From: Mycobacterium barrassiae
GTDB taxonomy: Bacteria > Actinomycetota > Actinomycetes > Mycobacteriales > Mycobacteriaceae
DNA length: 64,000 nt
Reading direction: 5' to 3'
Assembly (NCBI RefSeq): GCF_025822765.1
Contig: NZ_JACKUK010000023.1
Location: forward strand, 1 to 64,000
The notes beneath the pieces are model-generated. The model saw nothing but the letters and a program-made list of their open reading frames with translations. It searched no databases and had not been told where the DNA came from. Below are positions 9,013-16,456 of the stretch, in pieces. Numbering within the stretch: the stretch's first letter is position 1; each line of letters begins with the position of its first letter. The position numbers were made by a program, and so were the translations under genes.

Positions 9013-9829
9013 AGACAAACCGTTGGCGGGCAAGGTCGCCTATGTCACGGGAGCGGCGCGCGGACAAGGTCGTTCACACTGCGTTCGGTTGGCGCGAGCG
9101 GGCGCCGACATCGTCGCGATCGACGCATGTGCGCCCGTCGCCGAACACAACGGTTATCCCCCGTCGCTGCCCGAGGACCTCGCCGAGACGGTAAACCTGG
9201 TCGAGGGCGAGGGCCGAAAGATCCGCGCCGAAGAGGTCGACGTGCGCGATCTCGAGGGCCAACAGCGGGTGGTGTCTGACGCGATCGAGCAGTTCGGCCG
9301 GCTCGACATCGTCGTCGCCAATGCCGGTGTGCTGAATTGGGGTCGGCTGTGGGAGATTTCGGCCCGACAGTTTCAAGAGGTCATCGACACCAACCTGACA
9401 GGCGTGTGGAACACCCTCAAGGCGGTGGTCCCCGCGATGATCGAGGCGGCTAACGGCGGATCGATCATCAACATCAGCTCGGCGGCAGGCATCAAGGCGG
9501 TACCGGGCTGCGGCCATTACTGCGCAAGCAAGTTCGGCGTCGTTGCGCTGACGAACTCGCTTGCGGTCGAGCTGGGTGAGTTCGGAATTCGGGTCAACTC
9601 GGTCCATCCCTACGGCACCGACACCCCGATGGGCAACGACCCGTCCATGTGGCAACTGTTCGCCGACCACCAGAACTTCATCCACAGCTTCTCGCCGGGC
9701 GCGCTGCCCACCGACTCGCTGGCCGCGCCGGATCTGGTGTCCGACATCGTGCTGTGGCTGGCCAGCGACGCGTCGTCACTTGTGACGGCGGCTCAGATCC
9801 CCGCGGACAAGGGCTATCTGAAGATCTGA
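9005..9829 (+). CDS. Mycofactocin-coupled SDR oxidoreductase
   Basis: 274 residues. The N-terminus GKVAYVTGAARGQGRSHCVR and the DIVAIDAC strand, followed by an insertion (about 40-70), are the hallmarks of the SDR subgroup thought to carry a non-exchangeable NAD that is reoxidised through mycofactocin. Catalytic residues are in NISSAAG and HYCASKFG. The physiological substrate, often an alcohol, is unknown. No mycofactocin maturase genes are in this window. It overlaps the DinB-like gene by 8 bp. Confidence 0.82.
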   Translation: MAEDKPLAGKVAYVTGAARGQGRSHCVRLARAGADIVAIDACAPVAEHNGYPPSLPEDLAETVNLVEGEGRKIRAEEVDVRDLEGQQRVVSDAIEQFGRLDIVVANAGVLNWGRLWEISARQFQEVIDTNLTGVWNTLKAVVPAMIEAANGGSIINISSAAGIKAVPGCGHYCASKFGVVALTNSLAVELGEFGIRVNSVHPYGTDTPMGNDPSMWQLFADHQNFIHSFSPGALPTDSLAAPDLVSDIVLWLASDASSLVTAAQIPADKGYLKI

Positions 9830-9848
9830 GGGGCCCGGCTAGACCCCC

Positions 9849-9908
9849 GCGAGCAGACACAAAGTTGCCCACTTTGACGGCGTGTCGGGTGAATTTGCGT
9901 CTGCTCGC
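9849..9908. repeat. Intergenic dyad, family B copy 1
   Basis: GCGAGCAGACACAAA (9849-9863) pairs with TTTGCGTCTGCTCGC (9894-9908), 14 of 15 positions. It sits between the convergent SDR and thioesterase genes, ending one base before the thioesterase stop. A second copy with the same arms is at 42780-42839. A terminator role is plausible but there is no T-tract. Confidence 0.8.
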
Positions 9909-9909
9909 G

Positions 9910-10794
9910 CTAGAGCCGCGACTGTTCTTTGATCGCGGTGTCGGTGGTACGCAGCGGACGGATCAACCCGTCCTGGCTGAACGATGCGATCAGCTCACCG
10001 CTCTCCGTGTGAACGGTGCCGCGCACGTAGGACATGCCCGCACCCACCTGGGTGCTCTCGTGGGTGTAGAGCAGCCAGCCGTCCCACGAGAACGGCTCGT
10101 GGAAGCTGACCGTCACGGTCATCGGCGCCGTCGACACGGTCAGATGCGACTGCGCGGTTCCGATACCTTCGTGTGCCCGCATTGTCGTCGAAATACCAAG
10201 GTGGCCGGTGAAATACGCGATCAATGCCTTGGCCAGATCATCGCGCGCGGGAATCGGGTCGTAATGCAGCCAGGCATACAGCTCGGGCGGTCCCACCTCG
10301 TCGGGGCTGTTCACGTCGACGACGTCGACCAGGCGCACCTGTCGTCCGGTCATCGGCATCTCGCACACGTTCGCGTCGTCGGGACCTACGACCTGAGGTC
10401 GCGGCAGGTGGTGGCGGATGACGTCGGCGGTGGGGACGTCGGTGAGCACGGTCGCGGTGATGCACCGCTTGCCGTTCTGCTTGGCCGCGACGATCGCAGT
10501 GGCCGTCGACCGACCTTCGCTCACCACGTCCAACTCCAACTCCACCGGACCCGCACCCACCATGACCGCACGGGCGAACACCGCGGACACCGAGCGCACC
10601 GACTTGGCCGGGAAGCGTTTGGCCACAGCGACAATCGCCTGGGCAAGCACCTGCGTTCCCTCGACGACCTGGCGATCATCCTGCCCGGCGGGACCCACCT
10701 CGGCGATGAACTTGTTCTCGCCGTCCGGCTTCACATCGAACAGGTCGAGGAGGCTCTCGACGGTCCACGGCGTCTGCGCTGAGTCTGTGGTCAT
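9910..10794 (-). CDS. Acyl-CoA thioesterase (double hotdog, TesB-like)
   Basis: 294 residues from ATG 10794. The N-terminal half has VVEGTQVLAQAIVAVAKRFPAKSVRSVSAVFARAV and the C-terminal half SVSFHEPFSWDGWLLYTHEST with GMSYVRGTVHTESGELIASFSQDGLIR, the pattern of TesB-type thioesterases that hydrolyse acyl-CoA to free acid plus CoA. It is divergent from a TetR gene with a palindromic operator in the gap, so it probably belongs to that regulon with the amidohydrolase and acyl-CoA dehydrogenases downstream. Substrate chain is unknown. Confidence 0.82.
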   Translation of the reverse strand: MTTDSAQTPWTVESLLDLFDVKPDGENKFIAEVGPAGQDDRQVVEGTQVLAQAIVAVAKRFPAKSVRSVSAVFARAVMVGAGPVELELDVVSEGRSTATAIVAAKQNGKRCITATVLTDVPTADVIRHHLPRPQVVGPDDANVCEMPMTGRQVRLVDVVDVNSPDEVGPPELYAWLHYDPIPARDDLAKALIAYFTGHLGISTTMRAHEGIGTAQSHLTVSTAPMTVTVSFHEPFSWDGWLLYTHESTQVGAGMSYVRGTVHTESGELIASFSQDGLIRPLRTTDTAIKEQSRL

Positions 10795-10826
10795 GGGTGG
10801 GAACAGTAACCGAGGATCGACAAAAG

Positions 10827-10843
10827 CGGTAACGTCGTTACCG
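10827..10843. promoter_or_regulatory. TetR operator 1
   Basis: CGGTAAC-GTC-GTTACCG is a 7-bp perfect palindrome in the gap between the thioesterase and the tetR-type gene. A near-identical site at 11597-11615 shares the core GGTAAYGTCRTTACC. Binding by the adjacent TetR is inferred from position and repetition. Confidence 0.75.
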
Positions 10844-10876
10844 ACAGTCGTGAACAAGCAACCGGGAAGGTGACCC

Positions 10877-11536
10877 ATGGCCAAGCGCAGCGGTCGGTCG
10901 CCGGGCACGGCTGCCCGCCCGGCGGCGGACGGGGTCGTCGACCTGGACCCGGAATCACGCCCGAAGCGGTTCATGAAGTCGGCGTTGGCGATTCTCGGCG
11001 AAACCGGTCGTACCGATTTCACGGTGCTGGAGGTCGTGGAACGGTCCAAGACCTCGCTGCGGTCGTTCTACCAGCACTTCTCCACCAAGGATGAGTTGCT
11101 CCTGGCGCTGGTCGACAAGATCATGTCGGAGTCGACGCGTAAGTGGCGCGAGGACACCGCCGGCCTGCCCGCCGCCGATGCCCTGCGGATCCTCATCGAC
11201 CGCATCTGCACGCCCGCGGAGACCACGACGCAGGACAAGGTCAACCGGGGCCTAACGTTCTACAACGACCGCCTGGCCGAGGCGCTGCCCAGCGAGTACG
11301 CCCGCGTGCTCGCCCCGGTGCACGAGCTGATCAAAGACATCATCCGCAGCGGCATCGACGAGGGCGCCTTCCGCGCCGACATCGACATCGACGCGACCGC
11401 GGCGCTGATCATGCAGTCGGTGCTGGGCGCCATGCGGCTGCGCGTGCTCGGCGCCGAACTCAACGGTGTCCCCGTCGAGGCTGACCACATCTACGACTTC
11501 TGCGTCAGCAGCCTCACCGCCCGCGACCCCGCCTGA
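10877..11536 (+). CDS. TetR-family transcriptional regulator
   Basis: 219 residues with an N-terminal HTH (ILGETGRTDFTVLEVVERSKTSLRSFYQHFSTKDELLLAL, about 37-75) and an all-helical ligand domain. GGAAGG precedes the ATG. It is divergent from a thioesterase and followed by an amidohydrolase and two acyl-CoA dehydrogenases. Both flanking promoters carry the GGTAA-n5-TTACC type palindrome, so it most likely represses itself, the thioesterase and the catabolic operon, with an acyl-CoA as a plausible inducer (inference). Confidence 0.88.
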   Translation: MAKRSGRSPGTAARPAADGVVDLDPESRPKRFMKSALAILGETGRTDFTVLEVVERSKTSLRSFYQHFSTKDELLLALVDKIMSESTRKWREDTAGLPAADALRILIDRICTPAETTTQDKVNRGLTFYNDRLAEALPSEYARVLAPVHELIKDIIRSGIDEGAFRADIDIDATAALIMQSVLGAMRLRVLGAELNGVPVEADHIYDFCVSSLTARDPA

Positions 11537-11596
11537 CCTGCACTGCACCGCATGAAAATCACCTCGACCAGGGGCGGTGTTTTCGCTGGTCCTGAA

Positions 11597-11615
11597 GTGG
11601 TAATGTCATTACCAC
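11597..11615. promoter_or_regulatory. TetR operator 2
   Basis: GTGGTAAT-GTC-ATTACCAC has perfect 8-bp arms and lies 34 bp before the amidohydrolase start. It shares 13 of 17 positions with operator 1, and the four differences are two compensating pairs that preserve the palindrome. Confidence 0.78.
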
Positions 11616-11648
11616 CACAGCCAGTCAAAATTCCCAGGAGGCGAAATC

Positions 11649-12872
11649 ATGACCCGCGCGCTCCCCTATCCGGTGTTCGACGCCGACAACCACTTCTATG
11701 AGCCCAAAGAGGCCCTGACGCAGTTCTTGCCGGACCACCGCAAGCACGTCATCGACTACATCGAGGTGCGCGGCCGCACCAAGATCATGGTTCGCAACCA
11801 GGTCAGCGATTACATCCCGAACCCCACGTTCGAGGTGGTCGCCAGGCCCGGCGCACAGGAGGAGTACTTCCGCCACGGCAGCGGCGGCAAGAGCTTCCGC
11901 GAGGTGATGGGCAAGCCGATGAAGGCCATCCCGGCGTTCCGTGAGCCCGCGGCGCGGCTGGAGGTGATGGACGGGCTCGGACTCGACTACTCGCTGATGT
12001 TCCCGACGTTGGCCAGCCTCGTCGAGGAGCGCATGAAGGACGACCCGGCGCTCATCGCCGACGTCATCCACGCGCTCAATCAGTGGATGTACGAGACGTG
12101 GCAGTTCAACTACGAGGACCGGATCTTCTCAACCCCCGTGATCAACCTCGGGATCATCGACCGCGCGCTCGAAGAACTCGAATGGTGTCTGGAGCGCGGC
12201 GCCAAGACCGTCCTCGTGCGTCCGGCGCCCGTGCCCGGTGTCGGAGGCACACGCTCGTTCGGGCTGCCCGAGTTCGACCCGTTCTGGCAGGCCTGCGTCA
12301 AGGCCGGCATCCCGGTGTCGATGCACGCATCCGACTCGGGTTACGCCGAATACCTCAACGACTGGGAACCCGCCGACGAGTACCTGCCGTTCAAGCCCAC
12401 CGCATTTCGCATGGTTTCGATGGGCAAGCGGCCCATCGAGGATTCGATGGCAGCCTTGGTCTGTCACGGTGCATTGACCCGCAACCCCGATCTGCGGGTT
12501 CTGTCCATCGAGAACGGTGCGGATTGGGTGCCCTACCTGTTCAAGCAGTTCGAGAGCACCTACAAGAAGATGCCGCAGGAGTTCCCCGAGGAGCCGATCG
12601 CCGCGTTCAAGCGCGGTGTCTACGTCGCGCCGTTCTGGGAGGACGACTTCGCGAAGATGGCCGACCTGCTCGGCGTCGACCGGGTGATCTTCGGTTCCGA
12701 CTGGCCCCATCCCGAGGGGTTGGCCGAGCCCACCCACCTGATCGACGACCTGCAGGGCCTCGACGAGGAGGGCCAGCGAAAGGTCATGGGCGGCAATATG
12801 ATCGACTTGTTCAAGGTGCCGAACGAGATCGTCCACAACCCCGACGTTCCCGCGCTCGTCATCCCCGCCTGA
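11649..12872 (+). CDS. Amidohydrolase-family protein (TIM-barrel)
   Basis: 407-residue amidohydrolase_2-type enzyme. A metal-binding DADNH lies at 11-15 and the C-terminal FGSDWPHPEG contains the catalytic/metal Asp351. Relatives are zinc hydrolases or decarboxylases acting on cyclic or aromatic acids. A strong AGGAGG precedes the ATG. It leads an operon with two acyl-CoA dehydrogenase genes under TetR operator 2, so a role in degrading a ring-containing or branched acid as a CoA ester is plausible. The actual substrate is unknown. Confidence 0.85.
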   Translation: MTRALPYPVFDADNHFYEPKEALTQFLPDHRKHVIDYIEVRGRTKIMVRNQVSDYIPNPTFEVVARPGAQEEYFRHGSGGKSFREVMGKPMKAIPAFREPAARLEVMDGLGLDYSLMFPTLASLVEERMKDDPALIADVIHALNQWMYETWQFNYEDRIFSTPVINLGIIDRALEELEWCLERGAKTVLVRPAPVPGVGGTRSFGLPEFDPFWQACVKAGIPVSMHASDSGYAEYLNDWEPADEYLPFKPTAFRMVSMGKRPIEDSMAALVCHGALTRNPDLRVLSIENGADWVPYLFKQFESTYKKMPQEFPEEPIAAFKRGVYVAPFWEDDFAKMADLLGVDRVIFGSDWPHPEGLAEPTHLIDDLQGLDEEGQRKVMGGNMIDLFKVPNEIVHNPDVPALVIPA

Positions 12873-12888
12873 CCCCAACGGCAACCGT

Positions 12889-12927
12889 CGTGAACGTGCG
12901 TGTCGGTCTTCCGGCACGCACTTCACG
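12889..12927. repeat. Intergenic hairpin (single copy)
   Basis: CGTGAACGTGCGTGTCGG (12889-12906) pairs with CCGGCACGCACTTCACG (12911-12927) with one bulge and one mismatch around a 4-nt loop. It lies between two co-directional genes of one operon and might stabilise or attenuate the mRNA. Confidence 0.55.
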
Positions 12928-12951
12928 CGTCAGTGAAAGTGAGCCCGCGCC

Positions 12952-14088
12952 GTGACCGACGTCGTAAACCCAGAACGGCTGCTGTTCGCCTCGACCACCC
13001 AGTCGTTCCTCGAAAAGGGCGCCTCGCTGGCCCGGGTTCGCGAACTCCACGACGCCGGAACACCGTTCGAGAGCGACTGGTGGCGGCGCGCCGCCGAACT
13101 CGGCTGGACCAGCCTGCTGGTGCCCGAGGAACTCGGCGGCGGCAGTGTGTCCGGTGACGGTGTCGCAGACCTCGCGCTGGTGGCCGAACTGTGCGGCCGG
13201 ACCGTCGCACCGGGTCCGCTGCATCCCGTCAGCGTGGTACTGGCCGCGTTGGCAGAAGCACCCGAGAATCACGAGCAGACAATCGAATCCCTGATCTCGG
13301 GCGAGATCGTGGCGTCCTGGGCCGTCTACGAACCGGGTAAACAGTGGTCACCCCTGGACGCGTCGGTGACCGCGACGCGCACCGACACCGGATACCGCAT
13401 CGACGGGGTGAAGGACCGCGTCGAGGCGGGCGCCGAAAGCGCGGTGCTGCTGGTGGTGGCGAACTGCGACGGAGCGGCACGACAGTTCCTCGTCCCGACG
13501 GACGCATCCGGGGTCACGGTCGAATCGCAGCGGTCGATCGACATGGTGAAGACCTATGCCCGAGTGCAATTCGACGGCGTCGAGGTGGACGCCTCCGCGG
13601 TCGTCGGCTCTGCCGAACAGACCCCGGCACTCATCGCGCGGCAGAGCCAGATCGCCGCGATTCTGCAGTGCGCGGAGACCGTCGGCATTCTGGAGACGGT
13701 GCTCGACTTCACCATCCAGTGGGGGTTCGACCGGCACTCGTTCGGCCGGCCCATCGGCTCGTATCAGGCGCTGAAGCACAAGTACGCCGACCTGAAGATC
13801 TCGTTCGAGTCGTGTCGGGCGACGACAAACGCTGCGGTCGCCGAGGTCGCCGCGCGCTCCCCCGGCGCCGAGATGGCCGTCAGCGTCGCGAAATCCTATG
13901 TCGGCGAACATGCTCCGGGCATGTTGCAGGACTGCATCCAACTGCACGGCGGCATCGGTGTGACCTGGGAGCACGACTTGCACATATTTCTGCGGCGGGT
14001 GACGCTGTACCGCTCGCTGTACGGCACCCCCGAGGACCACAACCTCCGCGTGTACGCGCTGACCAAGAACCTGGAGCAGGCATCGTGA
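12952..14088 (+). CDS. Acyl-CoA dehydrogenase, short partner subunit
   Basis: 378 residues from GTG 12952. It has the ACAD N-terminal helical domain (WWRRAAELGWTSLLVPEELGGGS), a beta-domain and a C-terminal domain with FDRHSFGRPIGSYQALKHKYAD and the FAD-contacting QLHGGIGVTWEHDLHIFLRR. The usual YEGTxxIxR end is missing. A short ACAD translationally coupled (GTGA overlap) to a longer one is the arrangement of the alpha2beta2 FadE pairs of mycobacterial steroid catabolism, so this is probably one subunit of a heterotetramer. Substrate unknown. Confidence 0.85.
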   Translation: MTDVVNPERLLFASTTQSFLEKGASLARVRELHDAGTPFESDWWRRAAELGWTSLLVPEELGGGSVSGDGVADLALVAELCGRTVAPGPLHPVSVVLAALAEAPENHEQTIESLISGEIVASWAVYEPGKQWSPLDASVTATRTDTGYRIDGVKDRVEAGAESAVLLVVANCDGAARQFLVPTDASGVTVESQRSIDMVKTYARVQFDGVEVDASAVVGSAEQTPALIARQSQIAAILQCAETVGILETVLDFTIQWGFDRHSFGRPIGSYQALKHKYADLKISFESCRATTNAAVAEVAARSPGAEMAVSVAKSYVGEHAPGMLQDCIQLHGGIGVTWEHDLHIFLRRVTLYRSLYGTPEDHNLRVYALTKNLEQAS

Positions 14089-15341
14089 CGGAAACCGCGC
14101 AGGCGCCTACCGAGACGACGGAGTCGGTCGAGGAGTTCGCGGCCAGGGCCCGAAAATGGTTGGCGGAGAACATGCCCCCGATCGACCCGGCCAACCCGCC
14201 CGAGCATGACCGTGGCGAAGAGGAACCGTGGCAGCGTGCCCGTGAATTGCAGCGCAAGCTGTACGACGGTGGGTTCGCCGGGATCTGCTTCCCCCGCGAG
14301 TACGGAGGCCTCGGCCTGCCGATCGCGTATCAGAAGGCGTTCAACAATGAATCGCGCTGCTACGAACTGCCGGTCATCCTGAACACCCCGACCTTCACCA
14401 TCTGCGCCGCGACAATCCTCGACACCGGCTCCGAAGAGCAGAAACAGCAACACATCTCGGCCGCCCTGCGGGGTGACGAGGTACTGGTGCAGCTCCTCTC
14501 GGAGCCCAGCGGCGGGTCGGATCTCGCAGGCGTCATCACCCGCGCGGACCGCAAAGGTGACAAGTGGGTGATCAACGGCGCCAAGACCTGGAGCACCAGC
14601 GCGTTCGCCGCCGACTACGGGTTGATGCTCGCCCGCACCGACTGGGATGTGCCCAAGCACGAGGGTCTGACCATGTTCCTGGTGCCCATCAAGAGCGAGG
14701 GCATCACGCTGCGGCGCATCAAGCAGGTGAACGGCTCGGTCGAGTTCTGCGAGGAGTTCTTCGACAACCTCGAGCTCGGTGACGACGCCGTCGTCGGCGA
14801 GGTCAACGGCGGCTGGCACGTCGCCTCCCGGCAGCTCTACCACGAGCGCCGCGCCGTCGGCGGCGGGTCGGAATTCGCGAGCGGCATTGGCGCCGAAGGC
14901 AAGTCCGACGTGCCGATCGACTACGTCGCGCTGCTGGAGGCGACGGGTCAGGCGGACAGCGAGCGGGCGCAGGAGCTCGCCGGTCGCGCGCTGGTGCACC
15001 GTGCGGTGCGCGAACAGCTCATCGACCACGTGTATCACGGCGTCCTCGACGGCTCGCTGCCGCCGGCCGCGGGCTCGATCATTCGCGTCACGCACGCCGA
15101 TGTGCACCACCTGGAGTTCGACACGGCGATTTCGCTTACCGCGAGTTCGGGCGTCGTCGACGTCGGCGACGAGATGTTCCGCTATGGCGAGCGGTACCTG
15201 TCGCGGCAGGCGGCGGCGCTCGGCGGCGGTACCACCGAGATCGCGCGCAACATCATCGGTGAACGCGTGCTCGGCTTCCCCCGCGAGTATGCCGCGGACC
15301 GCGGGGTGCCGTTCAATCAGGTGAAGCGCAACAAGGGCTAA
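14085..15341 (+). CDS. Acyl-CoA dehydrogenase, long partner subunit
   Basis: 418 residues from GTG 14085. It has GFAGICFPREYGGLGLP, LLSEPSGGSDLAG (FAD/substrate loop), WVINGAKTWSTSA, the WHVASRQLYHERRAVGGG helix seen in long ACADs and the C-terminal ALGGGTTEIARNIIGERVLGFPRE. The TTEI motif is present, but the position of the MCAD-type catalytic Glu is Gly, so the base must lie elsewhere. It is coupled to the preceding ACAD and most likely forms a mixed complex with it. The gene ends at dyad C, before the convergent radical SAM gene. Confidence 0.87.
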   Translation: MTETAQAPTETTESVEEFAARARKWLAENMPPIDPANPPEHDRGEEEPWQRARELQRKLYDGGFAGICFPREYGGLGLPIAYQKAFNNESRCYELPVILNTPTFTICAATILDTGSEEQKQQHISAALRGDEVLVQLLSEPSGGSDLAGVITRADRKGDKWVINGAKTWSTSAFAADYGLMLARTDWDVPKHEGLTMFLVPIKSEGITLRRIKQVNGSVEFCEEFFDNLELGDDAVVGEVNGGWHVASRQLYHERRAVGGGSEFASGIGAEGKSDVPIDYVALLEATGQADSERAQELAGRALVHRAVREQLIDHVYHGVLDGSLPPAAGSIIRVTHADVHHLEFDTAISLTASSGVVDVGDEMFRYGERYLSRQAAALGGGTTEIARNIIGERVLGFPREYAADRGVPFNQVKRNKG

Positions 15342-15346
15342 CCCTC

Positions 15347-15408
15347 CGCCGAGACTGCTGAGAGATCGCGATGCCGCGGAAATCCGCGATCTGTGAGCAG
15401 TTTCGGCG
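15347..15408. repeat. Intergenic dyad C
   Basis: A 24-nt arm at 15347-15370 (CGCCGAGACTGCTGAG then AGATCGCG) pairs with 15385-15408 (CGCGATCTGTGAGCAG then TTTCGGCG) with about three mismatches. It fills the gap between the convergent ACAD and radical SAM genes and could end transcription in both directions, although there is no T-run. Confidence 0.7.
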
Positions 15409-16425
15409 TTAGAAGAGCGTGGGTTGCAACGCCTCGGCGCAGTCGACGGCCGGAGCCGCTGCGGCACGAAACGGCCGACGGTCGGGCGCCAGGCCGTGCT
15501 TGGCGATGAGCGGAGTCACCCTGTCGTGCAGCATCTTCTTGTAGTCCGACGGCAGATACGCTCCGCGACCGTACAACTCGCGATACACCGCGACCAGTTC
15601 GGGATGCGACCGCGCCAGCCACGCCATGAACCACCCGCGCGTCGACCCCCTCAGGTGCAGTCCGAACGCCGTCACCCCCGTCGCTCCCACCGCGGCGATC
15701 TCACCCAGCAGCGCATCGAGATGCGCCACGGAGTCCGTCAGGTGCGGCAGGACCGGCGCCACCATCACGTGGCAGTCCAGCCCCGCCTCGCGCACCGCGG
15801 AAATGAGCCCGAGGCGGGCCTGCGGTGTCGGCGTCCCCGGTTCGACGTCCTTGTGCAAGTCGGGATCGCCGACGGCCAGCGACACCGCGACACTCACGTC
15901 GACACGCCGAGCCGCCTCCGTGATCAGCGGCAGATCGCGACGCAACAGCGTGCCCTTGGTCAGGATCGAGAACGGCGTACCGGAATCGGCAAGCGCCGCA
16001 ATGATTCCCGGCATCAGCGCGTAACGCCCCTCGGCGCGTTGATACGGATCGGTGTTGGTACCGAGCGCGACGGTCTCCCGCTGCCACGACCGTCGCGACA
16101 GCTCGCGCCGTAGCACCTCGGCCACGTTCGTCTTCACCACGACCTGCGTGTCGAAGTCCGCGCCCGGGTCCAGATCCAGGTACTCGTGGGTGGGGCGCGC
16201 GAAGCAGTAGCGGCAGGCGTGCGAACAGCCGCGGTAGCCGTTGACGGTGTACCGGAACGGCAGCATCGCTGCGTTCGGCACCTTGTTCAACGCTGACTTG
16301 CACAGGATCTCGTGGAACGTCATCCCCTCGAACTGTGGCGACCGAACGCTGCGGATGAAGCCCATCCGCTGCAGACCGGGCAGCGCGCCGTCGTCGACGC
16401 CCACCCCCTGGCCGTCCCACCGCAT
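15409..16425 (-). CDS. Radical SAM protein, Rv2578c family
   Basis: 338 residues from ATG 16425. The [4Fe-4S]/SAM signature CxxxCxxC is GCSHACRYCFAR, followed by a TIM-barrel pattern (TVALGTNTDPYQRAEGRY, FSILTKGTLLRRDL, VAVSLAVGD). The family resembles spore-photoproduct-lyase-like Rv2578c proteins; the reaction is unknown. A perfect mycobacterial SOS box ends 8 bp upstream of the start, so the gene is probably LexA-repressed and induced by DNA damage, as I recall for the M. tuberculosis orthologue. A role in DNA repair or nucleotide modification is inference. Confidence 0.88.
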   Translation of the reverse strand: MRWDGQGVGVDDGALPGLQRMGFIRSVRSPQFEGMTFHEILCKSALNKVPNAAMLPFRYTVNGYRGCSHACRYCFARPTHEYLDLDPGADFDTQVVVKTNVAEVLRRELSRRSWQRETVALGTNTDPYQRAEGRYALMPGIIAALADSGTPFSILTKGTLLRRDLPLITEAARRVDVSVAVSLAVGDPDLHKDVEPGTPTPQARLGLISAVREAGLDCHVMVAPVLPHLTDSVAHLDALLGEIAAVGATGVTAFGLHLRGSTRGWFMAWLARSHPELVAVYRELYGRGAYLPSDYKKMLHDRVTPLIAKHGLAPDRRPFRAAAAPAVDCAEALQPTLF

Positions 16426-16433
16426 ATGTCTAT

Positions 16434-16449
16434 TCGAACTGATGTTCGA
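16434..16449 (-). promoter_or_regulatory. LexA (SOS) box
   Basis: TCGAAC-TGAT-GTTCGA is a perfect match to the mycobacterial SOS consensus TCGAAC-n4-GTTCGA. It lies in the 31-bp gap between the glycosyltransferase stop and the radical SAM start, and so gives the radical SAM gene its own damage-inducible promoter. Confidence 0.9.
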
Positions 16450-16456
16450 GGCGATG

